A stretch of DNA of 64,000 bases. Origin: G963665925 sp963678925. GTDB taxonomy: Bacteria; Bacillota; Clostridia; Peptostreptococcales; Acidaminobacteraceae. The stretch covers positions 2,728,001 through 2,792,000 of the forward strand of contig OY787533.1 of the NCBI GenBank assembly GCA_963678925.1, read 5' to 3'. This document shows, one piece after another, positions 17,510-25,944 of this stretch. How positions within the stretch are numbered: position 1 is the stretch's first letter; each line of letters begins with the position of its first letter. Made by a program: the position numbers and the translations under genes. Below the pieces are notes generated by a model, which was given only the letters and a program-made list of their open reading frames with translations, ran no database searches and was not told the origin of the DNA.

Positions 17510-18688
17510 ATGGATATCAGAGAGGACATCTTGAACCTTAAAGATGAGCTGATAGAACTGAGAAGGGATTTCCATAAGTATCCTGAACTCGGGTTTGAAG
17601 AGTTTCGCACGTCTGGTATTATTTCAGATTATTTAAAGGGCCTTGGCTTAGACGTTCAGACCGGCGTGGCGCAAACAGGCGTTGTTGGGGTTTTGAAGGG
17701 TGGTAAGCCGGGCAAAACGATTTTACTCAGAGCAGACATGGACGGTCTTCCTGTCAAAGAGGAAAACACAGTGGACTATGCGTCGCTGAATGCAGGCAAA
17801 AGCCACGCTTGCGGTCACGATGGCCACGTTGCCATGTTGCTGGTTGCCGCAAAAATTCTCTCCAAGCACAAGGCGTCATTGGCAGGGAATGTGAAGTTTG
17901 TTTTTCAGCCCAATGAGGAAGACGCGGGTGCCAAGTTCATGATTGAAGAGGGCGTGCTGGAAAATCCCAAAGTGGATGCAGCTCATGCGATTCACCTGTG
18001 GACACCGATTTCTACGGGCAATGTTGGTCTTCGGGAAGGACCGGTCATGGGCGCACATGACAACTTTAAGGTCACAATAACTGGAAAAGGCGGTCATACG
18101 TCCGCACCTCAGGATTCCATCGACCCGATTATCGCTGCAGCTGCTCTGATTCAGTCTGCGCAGACGATACAGTCTCGTGAAATCAATGTTTTGAAACCGA
18201 CATCACTGCTGTTCGGAAAGATATCTGGAGGATCGGCTCCGAATATAATTCCTGAAACCGTCGAGCTGGAAGGCTCCATCCGCTATCTGTATGCAGGCGA
18301 TGAAGGCAGTGAGGAGCGCCCAAGGGTGCGCCTGACACGCATGGTTGAAAACATCTGCAATGTCTATCGTACAAGAGGAGAGCTTCAGTTCTTTCCAAGC
18401 AGTCTGGCCGTACATAATGATCCTGCGCTGACAAAGACAGTTCAAAGACAGGTAACAGAGGTGATCGCCCCATTCGGCGGCATGGTTGAACCTTATGTCT
18501 GCATGGCTGGCGAAGATTTCTCTGAGTTTGGAAACCGGGTGCCGAGTGTACTCACCTTTGTAGGTGCGGGAAATCCGGCTAAGGAATCCCACTATCCGCA
18601 TCATCATCCGCGCTTCAATATCGATGAGGATGCACTGGCCATCGGCGTGGAAATACACGTTCGTTGTGTTTTGAGCTACTTAAGGTAG
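17510..18688 (+). CDS. M20 family amidohydrolase; candidate N-acetyl-diaminobutyrate deacetylase
   Basis: Metal-dependent aminoacylase/amidohydrolase of the M20D (hippuricase-like) group, 392 residues. Likely metal ligands are C101 and H103 in HACGHDGH, E136/E137 in QPNEED, H162 in AIHLW and a C-terminal His in HYPHHHP. The RADMDGLP and GKGGHTSAP blocks are intact. Relatives remove acetyl, benzoyl or indoleacetyl groups from amino acids. It is the first gene of a run with the DoeA-like gene (62-base gap) and the TRAP genes. I therefore propose that it deacetylates N-acetyl-2,4-diaminobutyrate. The known enzyme for this step, DoeB, is from another family (AstE/aspartoacylase), so this would be a replacement. 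The ATG at 17510 is preferred, 9 bases after AAAGAGGG. Confidence 0.88.
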   Translation: MDIREDILNLKDELIELRRDFHKYPELGFEEFRTSGIISDYLKGLGLDVQTGVAQTGVVGVLKGGKPGKTILLRADMDGLPVKEENTVDYASLNAGKSHACGHDGHVAMLLVAAKILSKHKASLAGNVKFVFQPNEEDAGAKFMIEEGVLENPKVDAAHAIHLWTPISTGNVGLREGPVMGAHDNFKVTITGKGGHTSAPQDSIDPIIAAAALIQSAQTIQSREINVLKPTSLLFGKISGGSAPNIIPETVELEGSIRYLYAGDEGSEERPRVRLTRMVENICNVYRTRGELQFFPSSLAVHNDPALTKTVQRQVTEVIAPFGGMVEPYVCMAGEDFSEFGNRVPSVLTFVGAGNPAKESHYPHHHPRFNIDEDALAIGVEIHVRCVLSYLR

Positions 18689-18749
18689 CTGAAATTTTTA
18701 TTTCAAATTGTCGGAAGATTATAAAAACAAATCGAGGGGGAAATGAATT

Positions 18750-19925
18750 ATGATGCCATTTGAACGGTCAGAATACGTTCAGCGTATGAAAAATGTCCAA
18801 AAGAGCATGAGTGAAAAAGGAATTGACGTTCTGCTGATTACAGATCCTGCAAACATGTGTTATCTTTCTGGACATAACGCTTGGTCCTTCTATGTGCACC
18901 AGATGCTCATGGTGACACTTGATGATGAAATGCCGATTTTCATAGGCCGATACATGGACGCATTCAGCGGCGTTGTTAAAACGACTTGGCTCGACGAAGC
19001 CCATGTTCGTGCTTACCCGGACTACCTGGTTCACAATCCGCCAAGACATCCAATGGAAGTCGTGTGTGATGTACTGAAGGAAAGCGGACTTGACAAGAAG
19101 ACCATCGGTCTTGAAATGGACAACTACTATTTTACAGCGGCAGCCTTTGAAAGCCTCAAGGCTGGACTGCCTGACGCGAAATTTGCAAATGGAGACCTTA
19201 TTGTAAATTGGGTGCGCATTATCAAGTCAGATGCAGAGATTGCCCTTCAAATGAAGGCTGGAAAAATCGCTGATTTGGCCATGCAGGCAGCAGTCGATGC
19301 GCTAAAGCCTGGTGCGCGTCAGTGCGATGTCGCAGCGGCAATTCAGCAGGCACAGGTTCTTGGTACAGAGGAGTTCGGCGGGGATTACTGCAGTATCGTG
19401 CCCCTGCTTCCATCGGGTGAAACAGCTGGCGCGCCGCATTTGACATGGAATGATGACCGTTATCCCAACAATACGATAGTTGCGGTTGAACTGGCGGGCT
19501 GCCACCAGCGTTACCATGCACCGAAGGCGCGGACTGTAGCAATCGGAAAGCCAAGTCAGAAGGTTATTGATACGGCTAAAATTACGGTTGAGGGTCTGAA
19601 TGCAGCACTTGAAATGGCTAAGCCGGGCAATACCTGCGAAGATATTGAAGGCGCCTGGAGAAAGGTTATTTCAAAGTACGGTATTGAGAAGGAGTCAAGA
19701 ATTGGCTATTCAACAGGCCTGAATTATCCTCCGGATTGGGGCGAGCACACAATCAGCCTGAGACCGGGAGACAAGACTGTACTTCAGCCTAACATGGCAT
19801 TCCACTGTATTCCGGGCATGTATTTTGACGATTTCGGCGTCTCTATTAGTGAGTCGTTTGTCATAACAGAAAAAGGGGCTGTACCGTTTGGGAGTTTTGA
19901 AAGAAAGCTGATCATTAACGATTAA
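18750..19925 (+). CDS. doeA: Ectoine hydrolase-like M24 family protein (DoeA/EutD)
   Basis: 391-residue protein with the creatinase/aminopeptidase (pita-bread) fold. Several blocks are those I recall as special to ectoine hydrolase DoeA/EutD: TDPANMCYLSG, WSFYVHQ, RHPMEV, GLEMDNYYF, GGDYCSIVPLLPSGE, APHLTWND, ELAGCHQRYHAP, KESRIGYS and YPPDWGEHTISLRPGD. The Asp metal ligands of true M24 peptidases are absent: the usual D-x-G...D-x-T-R-T region reads ELAGCHQRYHAPKART. This points to the metal-independent creatinase-like group, not a prolidase. Ectoine hydrolase opens the tetrahydropyrimidine ring to N-acetyl-2,4-diaminobutyrate. The next genes are a TRAP transporter with a TeaA/UehA-like binder, which supports the call. 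Confidence 0.78.
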   Translation: MMPFERSEYVQRMKNVQKSMSEKGIDVLLITDPANMCYLSGHNAWSFYVHQMLMVTLDDEMPIFIGRYMDAFSGVVKTTWLDEAHVRAYPDYLVHNPPRHPMEVVCDVLKESGLDKKTIGLEMDNYYFTAAAFESLKAGLPDAKFANGDLIVNWVRIIKSDAEIALQMKAGKIADLAMQAAVDALKPGARQCDVAAAIQQAQVLGTEEFGGDYCSIVPLLPSGETAGAPHLTWNDDRYPNNTIVAVELAGCHQRYHAPKARTVAIGKPSQKVIDTAKITVEGLNAALEMAKPGNTCEDIEGAWRKVISKYGIEKESRIGYSTGLNYPPDWGEHTISLRPGDKTVLQPNMAFHCIPGMYFDDFGVSISESFVITEKGAVPFGSFERKLIIND

Positions 19926-19954
19926 GCAGATTGAGTGTACGAAGGAGGCCTGTT

Positions 19955-20488
19955 GTGGGACTTTTGAATAAAATTAACAAATACATAGGCATGTTTGAAG
20001 TGTTTGTGCTCATTTCGTGTGTCATTACGATGGCAGTCATACTCATTGGGAACGTATTCAGCAGGCAGCTTTTCAACAACAGTTGGAAGTTTGCTGAAGA
20101 AGTTGGACAATTCCTGGTCGTCATCATCACATTCATTGGGACGAGTTATGCTGCCCGCAAGGGAAAGCATATCCGCATGTCAGCGCTATATGACATACTG
20201 CCTGAAAAGGGAAAAAAGATACTGACACTGCTCGTGTCATCGGTCACATCGATTTCAATGTTTTATGTGACATACTTATCCTTCAGGTACGCCATGAGCA
20301 TGAAGCATCTTGGACGGGTAAGTCCCGCGCTTCAAATGCCCATGTATCTGATCATACTCCTTGTCACGCTGGGATTCTTCCTGACTGCACTGCAGTATCT
20401 GATCATATTTATCGCCAATATCAGTGAAAAGGAAGTTCATCTCGGATCGGAAGTGGAAGAATGGTCAGACACGAAATGCGCAAGCTGA
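19955..20488 (+). CDS. TRAP transporter small membrane subunit (DctQ type)
   Basis: About 177 residues with four predicted membrane segments, roughly at residues 12-35, 45-65, 80-105 and 125-150. The DctQ family block FAEEVGQFLVV...TFIGTSYAARKGKHIRM is present. The start is taken as GTG at 19955, 6 bases after GGAGG; an upstream in-frame start lies inside the preceding spacer. It lies 29 bases after the DoeA-like gene and 28 before the large subunit. With the other two subunits it should import a zwitterionic solute using the sodium gradient, with ectoine or hydroxyectoine as the proposed cargo. Confidence 0.88.
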   Translation: MGLLNKINKYIGMFEVFVLISCVITMAVILIGNVFSRQLFNNSWKFAEEVGQFLVVIITFIGTSYAARKGKHIRMSALYDILPEKGKKILTLLVSSVTSISMFYVTYLSFRYAMSMKHLGRVSPALQMPMYLIILLVTLGFFLTALQYLIIFIANISEKEVHLGSEVEEWSDTKCAS

Positions 20489-20516
20489 CGGTGTCTGACA
20501 CTGAAAGGAGAAAAAG

Positions 20517-21797
20517 ATGGTAGTGCTATTGCTGGGTGTTATGACCGTCTTCATGTTGCTTGGATTTCCAATGCTCATGTCTATGATTGTCGCACCGATT
20601 CTGACGCTCTTGGTATTCTTTCCAAACGTCGATCCGCTGTTGATGATTCAGCAGCTTGTAAATGGAGTATCCGTATTTGTTCTGATTGCCGTGCCGATGT
20701 TTATTTTTGCAGCGGACATAATGACAGCGGGACATACGGCAAATAGGCTGATTGATCTGGTGCGTGCCTTCTTTGGCCACATCCATGGTGGTCTTGCGAT
20801 TACAGTTGCAGGCGCGTGTACACTTTTCGGCGCCATGTCCGGATCAACCCAGGCAACGGTTGTTGCGATTGGTAAGCCAACCCGAAACAACATGCTCAAG
20901 CTTGGATATAAGGAGGAAGATGTGACAGGGCTGATTATCAGTTCGGCCAATATCGCACTGCTCATTCCACCAAGTGTGGTCATGATTATGTACTGCGTGG
21001 TAACTGGCGTTTCCGTGGGAGAAATGTTTATCGCGGGTGTCGGACCTGGACTTCTCATATTTGCAGCCTTTGGAGCTTGGAGCTATGTATCTGCACGCAA
21101 GCAAAACATACCGCGTTCAGCGAAGACGACTTGGGCTGAAAAAATGGAAGCGATCAGAAAGGGCCTGCTGCCCATGGGCTTTCCAGCCCTGATTGTAGGG
21201 GGAATTTACTCGGGTCTCTTCAGTCCTACTGAAGCGGCTGCTGCCTCTGTGCTCTATGCAATCATACTTGAAATGATCATTTATAAAACAGTATCTGTGA
21301 AAGATTTAGGACATATTGCACTGTCAACAGGTGCGGTAACGGCGACGGTCTTCATACTTGTTGCTGGCGGACAGGCGCTGTCGTGGGTCATCACCTTCGC
21401 GAAGCTGCCTCAAATGCTGACTTCTGCACTGCTTGGACCAAATCCTTCGGCAACAATGATTCTTGGACTGGTAACACTATTCTTCTTTATTGGATGTATG
21501 TTCGTCGACCAGCTGGTGGTAATCGTCGTATTGGCGCCGATTTTCTATCCTGTTGCTATTCAGGCAGGCATCGACCCCATTCATCTTGGAATTATAGTTT
21601 CGCTTCAAGCGGCTATCGGTTCAATTACACCGCCGTTCGGATGTAATATATTCACAGCTTCAGCCATATTCGATCAGTCATTTACCAAGGTAGTCAAGGG
21701 ATTGCCGCCTTATCTGGTGATTCTGGGCATTATCTCGATTGTCATGATCTTTGTACCTGAGGTTGCATTGTTCTTTAGAGATTTGGCTTATCACTAA
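20517..21797 (+). CDS. TRAP transporter large membrane subunit (DctM type)
   Basis: 426 residues, about 12 membrane segments. Typical DctM blocks are GAMSGSTQATVVAIGKPT, SANIALLIPPSVVMIMY, FSPTEAAAASVLYA and GSITPPFGCNIFTAS. This is the channel-forming part of the sodium-driven TRAP carrier. The ATG follows AAAGGAG. It continues the M20-doeA-dctQ operon, and the binding protein gene starts 25 bases after its stop. Confidence 0.92.
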   Translation: MVVLLLGVMTVFMLLGFPMLMSMIVAPILTLLVFFPNVDPLLMIQQLVNGVSVFVLIAVPMFIFAADIMTAGHTANRLIDLVRAFFGHIHGGLAITVAGACTLFGAMSGSTQATVVAIGKPTRNNMLKLGYKEEDVTGLIISSANIALLIPPSVVMIMYCVVTGVSVGEMFIAGVGPGLLIFAAFGAWSYVSARKQNIPRSAKTTWAEKMEAIRKGLLPMGFPALIVGGIYSGLFSPTEAAAASVLYAIILEMIIYKTVSVKDLGHIALSTGAVTATVFILVAGGQALSWVITFAKLPQMLTSALLGPNPSATMILGLVTLFFFIGCMFVDQLVVIVVLAPIFYPVAIQAGIDPIHLGIIVSLQAAIGSITPPFGCNIFTASAIFDQSFTKVVKGLPPYLVILGIISIVMIFVPEVALFFRDLAYH

Positions 21798-21822
21798 ATG
21801 GGAAACAAACAGGAGGGGAATT

Positions 21823-22866
21823 ATGAGAAGTAAGTGGATGCTGCTGGTACTGGTATTTGTTCTGGCAGTCGCAATGACGGGATGCGGTGGAAGTACAGCA
21901 TCAGAAGAAGGCGCAGCACAGAAATCAGTCACTTACAGACTGGCACACGAAGAGGTTGATGGCAGTATGCAGGACCTGTACGCTAAGAAGTTCAAGGAAC
22001 TGGTCGAAGCAAAATCTGACGGTCGCATCACCATTGAGGTTTATCCTGTCGGACAGCTGGGCGATGGCCCTGCGCAGGTTGAACTGCTTCAGAACGGCGG
22101 CATTGAGTTCGGCATTAACAATCCAGGATCGACAGCGACTGTTGTTCCTGAAAACCAGCTGTTTTCCCTCCATTTCATGTTCTCTGACGACATGAAGGTA
22201 AACCAGGACATCCTCCAGCAGGGTAGCGGTATTCAAAAGCTCAATGAGCTTTATGAGGCAAAAAACATGAAGGTTCTTGACTGGTTTACAGAAGGTTACA
22301 ATATGTGGACAGCCAACAAGCCAATCACTTCTCCAGCAGACATGGAGGGTGTGAAAATCAGAACCATGGCATCGCCTATGATTGTTAAGGCCTATTCGGT
22401 ATACGGTGCAAACCCGACACCGGTTCCCTATATGGAAGTATACAGCAGCCTGCAGCTGAAAATGATCGATGCGCAGATCAATCCGCTGTTTGCGATTCAG
22501 GAAATGAAATTCTATGAGGTTCAGTCCAATTTGATGCTTTCCAAGCAGGATATATTCTTCGGCACCATGACAGCAAATACCAACTTCTGGAATGGTCTGT
22601 CAGCAGAAGATCAGGAACTCTTCACATCGGTTATTCCGGAAGTGAACGACTACATCTTCGATGTTGAAGCGTCTATGAACAATGAGCGTCTGGACCTGAT
22701 TAAGGAAGATTCAGATATAGAAATCATTGAGCTGACAGCCGATCAGAGAGCGGCATTTAAAGATGCTTCAATGGGTGCCCGAGATTACTATGTGGAAGAA
22801 GTCGGCGATATCGGTAAAGAGCTTCTCACACTGTTTGAAGGCGACCTCCAGGATTTCAGCAACTAA
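21823..22866 (+). CDS. uehA: TRAP transporter solute-binding lipoprotein, TeaA/UehA-like
   Basis: DctP-family extracytoplasmic binding protein, 347 residues. The signal peptide ends in a lipobox AMTGCGG, so C21 would be lipid-anchored, as expected in a Gram-positive cell. Several stretches resemble, as I recall them, the ectoine binders TeaA and UehA: YRLAHEEVDGSMQD, PITSPADMEGVKIRTM, YGANPTPVPYMEVYSSLQ, NPLFAIQEM and FYEVQSNL. TeaA has Trp where this protein has Tyr in the PVPYMEVY loop. The ligand is proposed as ectoine. A different small zwitterion remains possible. The ATG at 21823 follows AGGAGGGG. It is the last gene of the operon. Confidence 0.8.
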   Translation: MRSKWMLLVLVFVLAVAMTGCGGSTASEEGAAQKSVTYRLAHEEVDGSMQDLYAKKFKELVEAKSDGRITIEVYPVGQLGDGPAQVELLQNGGIEFGINNPGSTATVVPENQLFSLHFMFSDDMKVNQDILQQGSGIQKLNELYEAKNMKVLDWFTEGYNMWTANKPITSPADMEGVKIRTMASPMIVKAYSVYGANPTPVPYMEVYSSLQLKMIDAQINPLFAIQEMKFYEVQSNLMLSKQDIFFGTMTANTNFWNGLSAEDQELFTSVIPEVNDYIFDVEASMNNERLDLIKEDSDIEIIELTADQRAAFKDASMGARDYYVEEVGDIGKELLTLFEGDLQDFSN

Positions 22867-22894
22867 TTAAATCCCCTAGTTATTCATAAACATA

Positions 22895-22938
22895 AAGAAA
22901 GTCGAGAGCCTACTGGAGCCCTCGACTTTCTTTTATTT
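22895..22938. terminator. Bidirectional terminator at the end of the TRAP operon
   Basis: AAAGAAAGTCGAGAGC pairs with GCCCTCGACTTTCTTT around CTACTGGA. T-rich on both sides. Confidence 0.85.
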
Positions 22939-22961
22939 TATATTTGGAAGCAAAACAATGG

Positions 22962-22990
22962 AAAAAACAGGAAGCCCCAGGAGGCTTCCT
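22962..22990 (-). terminator. Terminator of the small minus-strand gene
   Basis: On the minus strand GGAAGCCTCC pairs with GGGGCTTCC and is followed by TGTTTTTT. It overlaps the stop codon. Confidence 0.7.
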
Positions 22991-23229
22991 TAATGTTCGT
23001 CGTATTCAAAGGAATTGATAATCTGATTGGTAATGACATGGATGTACTCAAGCTCATTCTCATACCGTTCTTTTACGGAGTTCAGTTCTGCAGTCATTGA
23101 AGGACTGATATACGGATGGCTTAAATGGAATTTGAGCTCCTCGATATGTTTTCTTACAGTCTTCTGTCTTTTGCTAAGACGCTCAACCATGTAAGTGCTT
23201 TGATTCTTGTTAAGCTGTAACGTAAGCAT
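22990..23229 (-). CDS. Small coiled-coil hypothetical protein
   Basis: 79 residues from the ATG at 23229, which has a near-perfect AGGAGGG site 7 bases upstream and its own terminator, so I take it as a real gene. It is highly charged and helical (KNQSTYMVERLSKRQK, then SVKERYENELEYIHV). It lacks a signal peptide, membrane segment or named motif. It is transcribed opposite to its neighbours, the TRAP operon and fruR. The function is unknown. Confidence 0.65.
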   Translation of the reverse strand: MLTLQLNKNQSTYMVERLSKRQKTVRKHIEELKFHLSHPYISPSMTAELNSVKERYENELEYIHVITNQIINSFEYDEH

Positions 23230-23679
23230 ATGCACCCTCCTAACAATTCGTGGCAATGTGCCCGAATGGACTAAGTTCCTATCTCTATTATCAAAGAGGC
23301 GGGATAGGTCTTCAACCCCTCATAGACCTGTGCGGCACCCCACAAAAGAGGGGGATGAAATAGTGAATGATTCAGAAGGGCGAAAATAGGATATTCGAAG
23401 GACTGCATCGATTGCGAATTTTAAATGGTGACTTTCAATTCCATACATAAATAATTATTAAAATTACAGGAAATCGGTAGGTATCTGAAGTTTATTTGAT
23501 TGTTTGTGATTGTTTTGTGACGAATCAGGATATAAACGAAAATAAATAATCAAGAAAACGTTGACATACAATCAAAAACGGAATACAATGATTAACAACA
23601 AAACAAAATGATCATTTTCGTTCGTGATCGAATCATTTATAATGATAATATAGAGATAAAACGATCATGGAGGATGCAT
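23230..23679. other. Intergenic region upstream of fruR
   Basis: About 450 bases. The left third is GC-richer and holds a CCCC...GAGGGGG sequence near 23335 but no supported gene. The right part is AT-rich and carries the fruR promoter and repeated GATTGTTT / AAACAAAATGATC sequences that may be FruR operators. Confidence 0.5.
23495..23660 (+). promoter_or_regulatory. fruR-fruK-fruA promoter with repeated candidate operators
   Basis: TTGACA (23561-23566) and TACAAT (23584-23589) are separated by exactly 17 bases, a strong vegetative promoter. Direct repeats GATTGTTTGTGATTGTTTTGTGA lie upstream. A stretch rich in ATGATC/GATCGAATCAT dyads lies downstream. In DeoR-type systems the repressor binds repeats around its own promoter and is released by fructose-1-phosphate. 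The operator call is inference. Confidence 0.7.
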
Positions 23680-24483
23680 ATGTTTGTAGAAGAGAGACAA
23701 AGGGAAATATTAAAAATATTAAAGGATAAAGGCAAGGTGAAGACGCTGGAGCTGGCAGAAATGCTGGGTGTGTCTGAACCGACCATCAGACGGGACATTT
23801 CTGATCTCGATAAGCGCGGGGAGCTCATACGCACACACGGGGGTGCGCTTCCAATAGAAGAGAATGCGGCAGAACCTACTTTCATGGAGAAGGCTGACAA
23901 GTATCTGACTGAAAAAATTCAGATTGGAAGGGTCGCAGCATCGCTTATCAAGAAGGGAAGCACCGTTGTCCTTGACGGTGGAACAACAACCCTTCAAGTT
24001 GCCAAGCACATTCAGGCGACCGACGTAACGGTCATCACCAATGCCCTGGATATTGCTGAAGCGCTTGAAGATCACAGTGGGGTCGATGTCATTTTGACAG
24101 GCGGCACCATCCGGTGGAACACAAGGGCTCTTGTGGGACCTATTACAGAGTCTGTGCTGAACCAGTTCAGAGTGGACATGGCCTTCATTGGCATAAATGG
24201 AATCAGTACTCTGGATGGCATTACGACGCCGAATGTTGTTGAAGCAAGCTCCAAGAAGGCAATGATCAAAATTGCCCACCGTGCTTTTGTTGTTGCAGAT
24301 CATAGCAAGTTCGACAGAAAAGAATTTTGCAGAGTGGCCGATTTTAGTGACCTGGCAGGCATCATTACAGATGCGGGTATAGACGAGCGCATTATTGATG
24401 CGTACGAGTCTATAGATGTTGAGCTGATATTAAAGGAAGGTGATTTTGTTGATTCTAACAGTCACCCTGAATCCAGCAGTTGA
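23680..24483 (+). CDS. fruR: DeoR family transcriptional repressor of the fructose operon
   Basis: 267 residues. The N-terminal winged helix reads ERQREILKILKDKGKV then LAEMLGVSEPTIRRDI. The C-terminal sugar-phosphate sensor domain has GGTTTLQVA and VVADHSKFDR, as in DeoR/FruR proteins. The ATG at 23680 has GGAGG 6 bases upstream; an ATG at 23674 is too close to that site. Its end overlaps the start of fruK by about 35 bases, so the two are translationally linked. It likely represses the fru operon and responds to fructose-1-phosphate. Confidence 0.92.
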   Translation: MFVEERQREILKILKDKGKVKTLELAEMLGVSEPTIRRDISDLDKRGELIRTHGGALPIEENAAEPTFMEKADKYLTEKIQIGRVAASLIKKGSTVVLDGGTTTLQVAKHIQATDVTVITNALDIAEALEDHSGVDVILTGGTIRWNTRALVGPITESVLNQFRVDMAFIGINGISTLDGITTPNVVEASSKKAMIKIAHRAFVVADHSKFDRKEFCRVADFSDLAGIITDAGIDERIIDAYESIDVELILKEGDFVDSNSHPESSS

Positions 24484-25384
24484 CAAGACAATTCAAGTGG
24501 ATGACTTCACCATGAATCAGGTGAATCGGGTACGCGAAGCACGATCAGACGCTGGTGGCAAAGGGATAAACGTGTCACATGCAGTTAAAGCCATGGGGCA
24601 TGAAAGTACATCTTACGCCATAATAGGCGGGAGGATGGGTAAGTATATTAAGAATACCATGGACGCTGAAGGCATTGCCTTTAAGTACCTTGAGGTAGAT
24701 CAGGAAACAAGAACCAACCTCAAGGTCGTCGATCCGGTAAATGGGACGCATACAGATATAAATGAAGCGGGCCCTGAAGTAGACGCCGATTTTGAGCAGA
24801 AGGTTGTAGAACTCATAGCGAGAGATATCAAATCTGGAGATATCCTGGTTCTGAGTGGCAGTATTCTGCCTGGAATGAGCTTATCGCTCTATCCTGACTT
24901 AATACGTGTTGCGGCTTCAGCGGGCGCGGTTGTCATTTTCGATGCAGATGGGAGCCAGCTAGACGAAGGCCTGAATGCGTCTCCAAATATTATCAAGCCA
25001 AATATTGATGAGTTATCCAGGTTGTCTGGGAAAACGTTCGGTTCGAATAGTGAAGTAATTGAGTATATTCGCTGTCTTATTCAAGACGGTAAGCTGAAGG
25101 ACGGCGCCCTGGTTTCCATGGGAGAAGCGGGTGCGCTCTGGGTTACTCAAAAGACGGCCATACGGGTGAAAGCAATCAAGACAGAGGTTAAATCCACAGT
25201 TGGCGCAGGTGATTCTATGGTTGCGGCACTTGCCATAGCCCTTGAAAGTGGACTGTCAGAGGCAGAAATGCTTAAGCTCGCAACAGCAGCTGCAGTAGCA
25301 CGTATTTCGACGGAAGGGCCAATTCAGTGCAGTGCGGAAAAGATAGATGAGATATCAAAACGGGTTGTTATAGAAACACTGTAA
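24449..25384 (+). CDS. fruK: 1-phosphofructokinase
   Basis: PfkB-family kinase that phosphorylates fructose-1-phosphate to fructose-1,6-bisphosphate with ATP. Clear blocks are TLNPAVDKT near the N-terminus, the substrate-site GGKGINVSHAVKAMG and the anion hole with catalytic Asp in STVGAGDSMVA. About 311 residues. I use a TTG at 24449, 8 bases after AAGGAAGG, because it gives the family-like start MILTVTLNPA. A GTG at 24440 and a TTG at 24446 are in frame too. It follows fruR with an overlap and precedes fruA. Confidence 0.93.
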   Translation: MILTVTLNPAVDKTIQVDDFTMNQVNRVREARSDAGGKGINVSHAVKAMGHESTSYAIIGGRMGKYIKNTMDAEGIAFKYLEVDQETRTNLKVVDPVNGTHTDINEAGPEVDADFEQKVVELIARDIKSGDILVLSGSILPGMSLSLYPDLIRVAASAGAVVIFDADGSQLDEGLNASPNIIKPNIDELSRLSGKTFGSNSEVIEYIRCLIQDGKLKDGALVSMGEAGALWVTQKTAIRVKAIKTEVKSTVGAGDSMVAALAIALESGLSEAEMLKLATAAAVARISTEGPIQCSAEKIDEISKRVVIETL

Positions 25385-25432
25385 CCAAGTCGTGAAAAAA
25401 CCTATTTGGAATAGAAATATTGGAGGAAGAAT

Positions 25433-25873
25433 ATGATTAATGAGCTATTTACGGAAGATCTGATGATAGATGCACTGAGCGCGACATCAAAAGAAGATGC
25501 AATCAAAGAAATGGTTGAACAGCTTGACACTGCAGGCAAGCTTATCAATAAAGAGGCGTTCCTCGACGCTGTTTTTGCAAGAGAAGCAGAATACTCAACA
25601 GGTATTGGAATGGGTATTGCAATTCCTCATGGAAAAAGCAGCGGCGTAAAAGAGCCGGCACTCGTATTTGCGCGCAGCGAGGCAGGTGTTGACTATGAAA
25701 GTATGGACGGAGCGCCAGCACATCTTTTCTTTATGGTCGCTGTACCGGAATCGGCAAATGAAGAGCATTTGAAGATCCTTGGACTGCTTTCGAGAAAGCT
25801 GATGCACAAGGAAGTCAGAGAAAAGCTGATGGCGGCAGCAGGTTATGATGAAATCATGGAAATCATTGGTTAG
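25433..25873 (+). CDS. fruA: PTS fructose-specific EIIA protein
   Basis: 146-residue EIIA of the mannitol/fructose type. The phosphorylated histidine is H66 in IAIPHGKS. It takes phosphate from HPr and passes it to the IIB domain. Here it is a separate protein, while in many bacteria it is fused to IIBC. It lies between fruK and the IIBC gene and has a GGAGGA site. Confidence 0.92.
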   Translation: MINELFTEDLMIDALSATSKEDAIKEMVEQLDTAGKLINKEAFLDAVFAREAEYSTGIGMGIAIPHGKSSGVKEPALVFARSEAGVDYESMDGAPAHLFFMVAVPESANEEHLKILGLLSRKLMHKEVREKLMAAAGYDEIMEIIG

Positions 25874-25944
25874 AATCGGCATTATACTTAATTTTGTGTG
25901 ATTGATTAGGGAATTGTGAGTATGTGAAAAAGGGAGGTATCCTG

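Noticed and set aside
18750..19925. Ordinary Xaa-Pro aminopeptidase
   Set aside because: The Asp metal ligands are replaced and the sequence shares special blocks with ectoine hydrolase.
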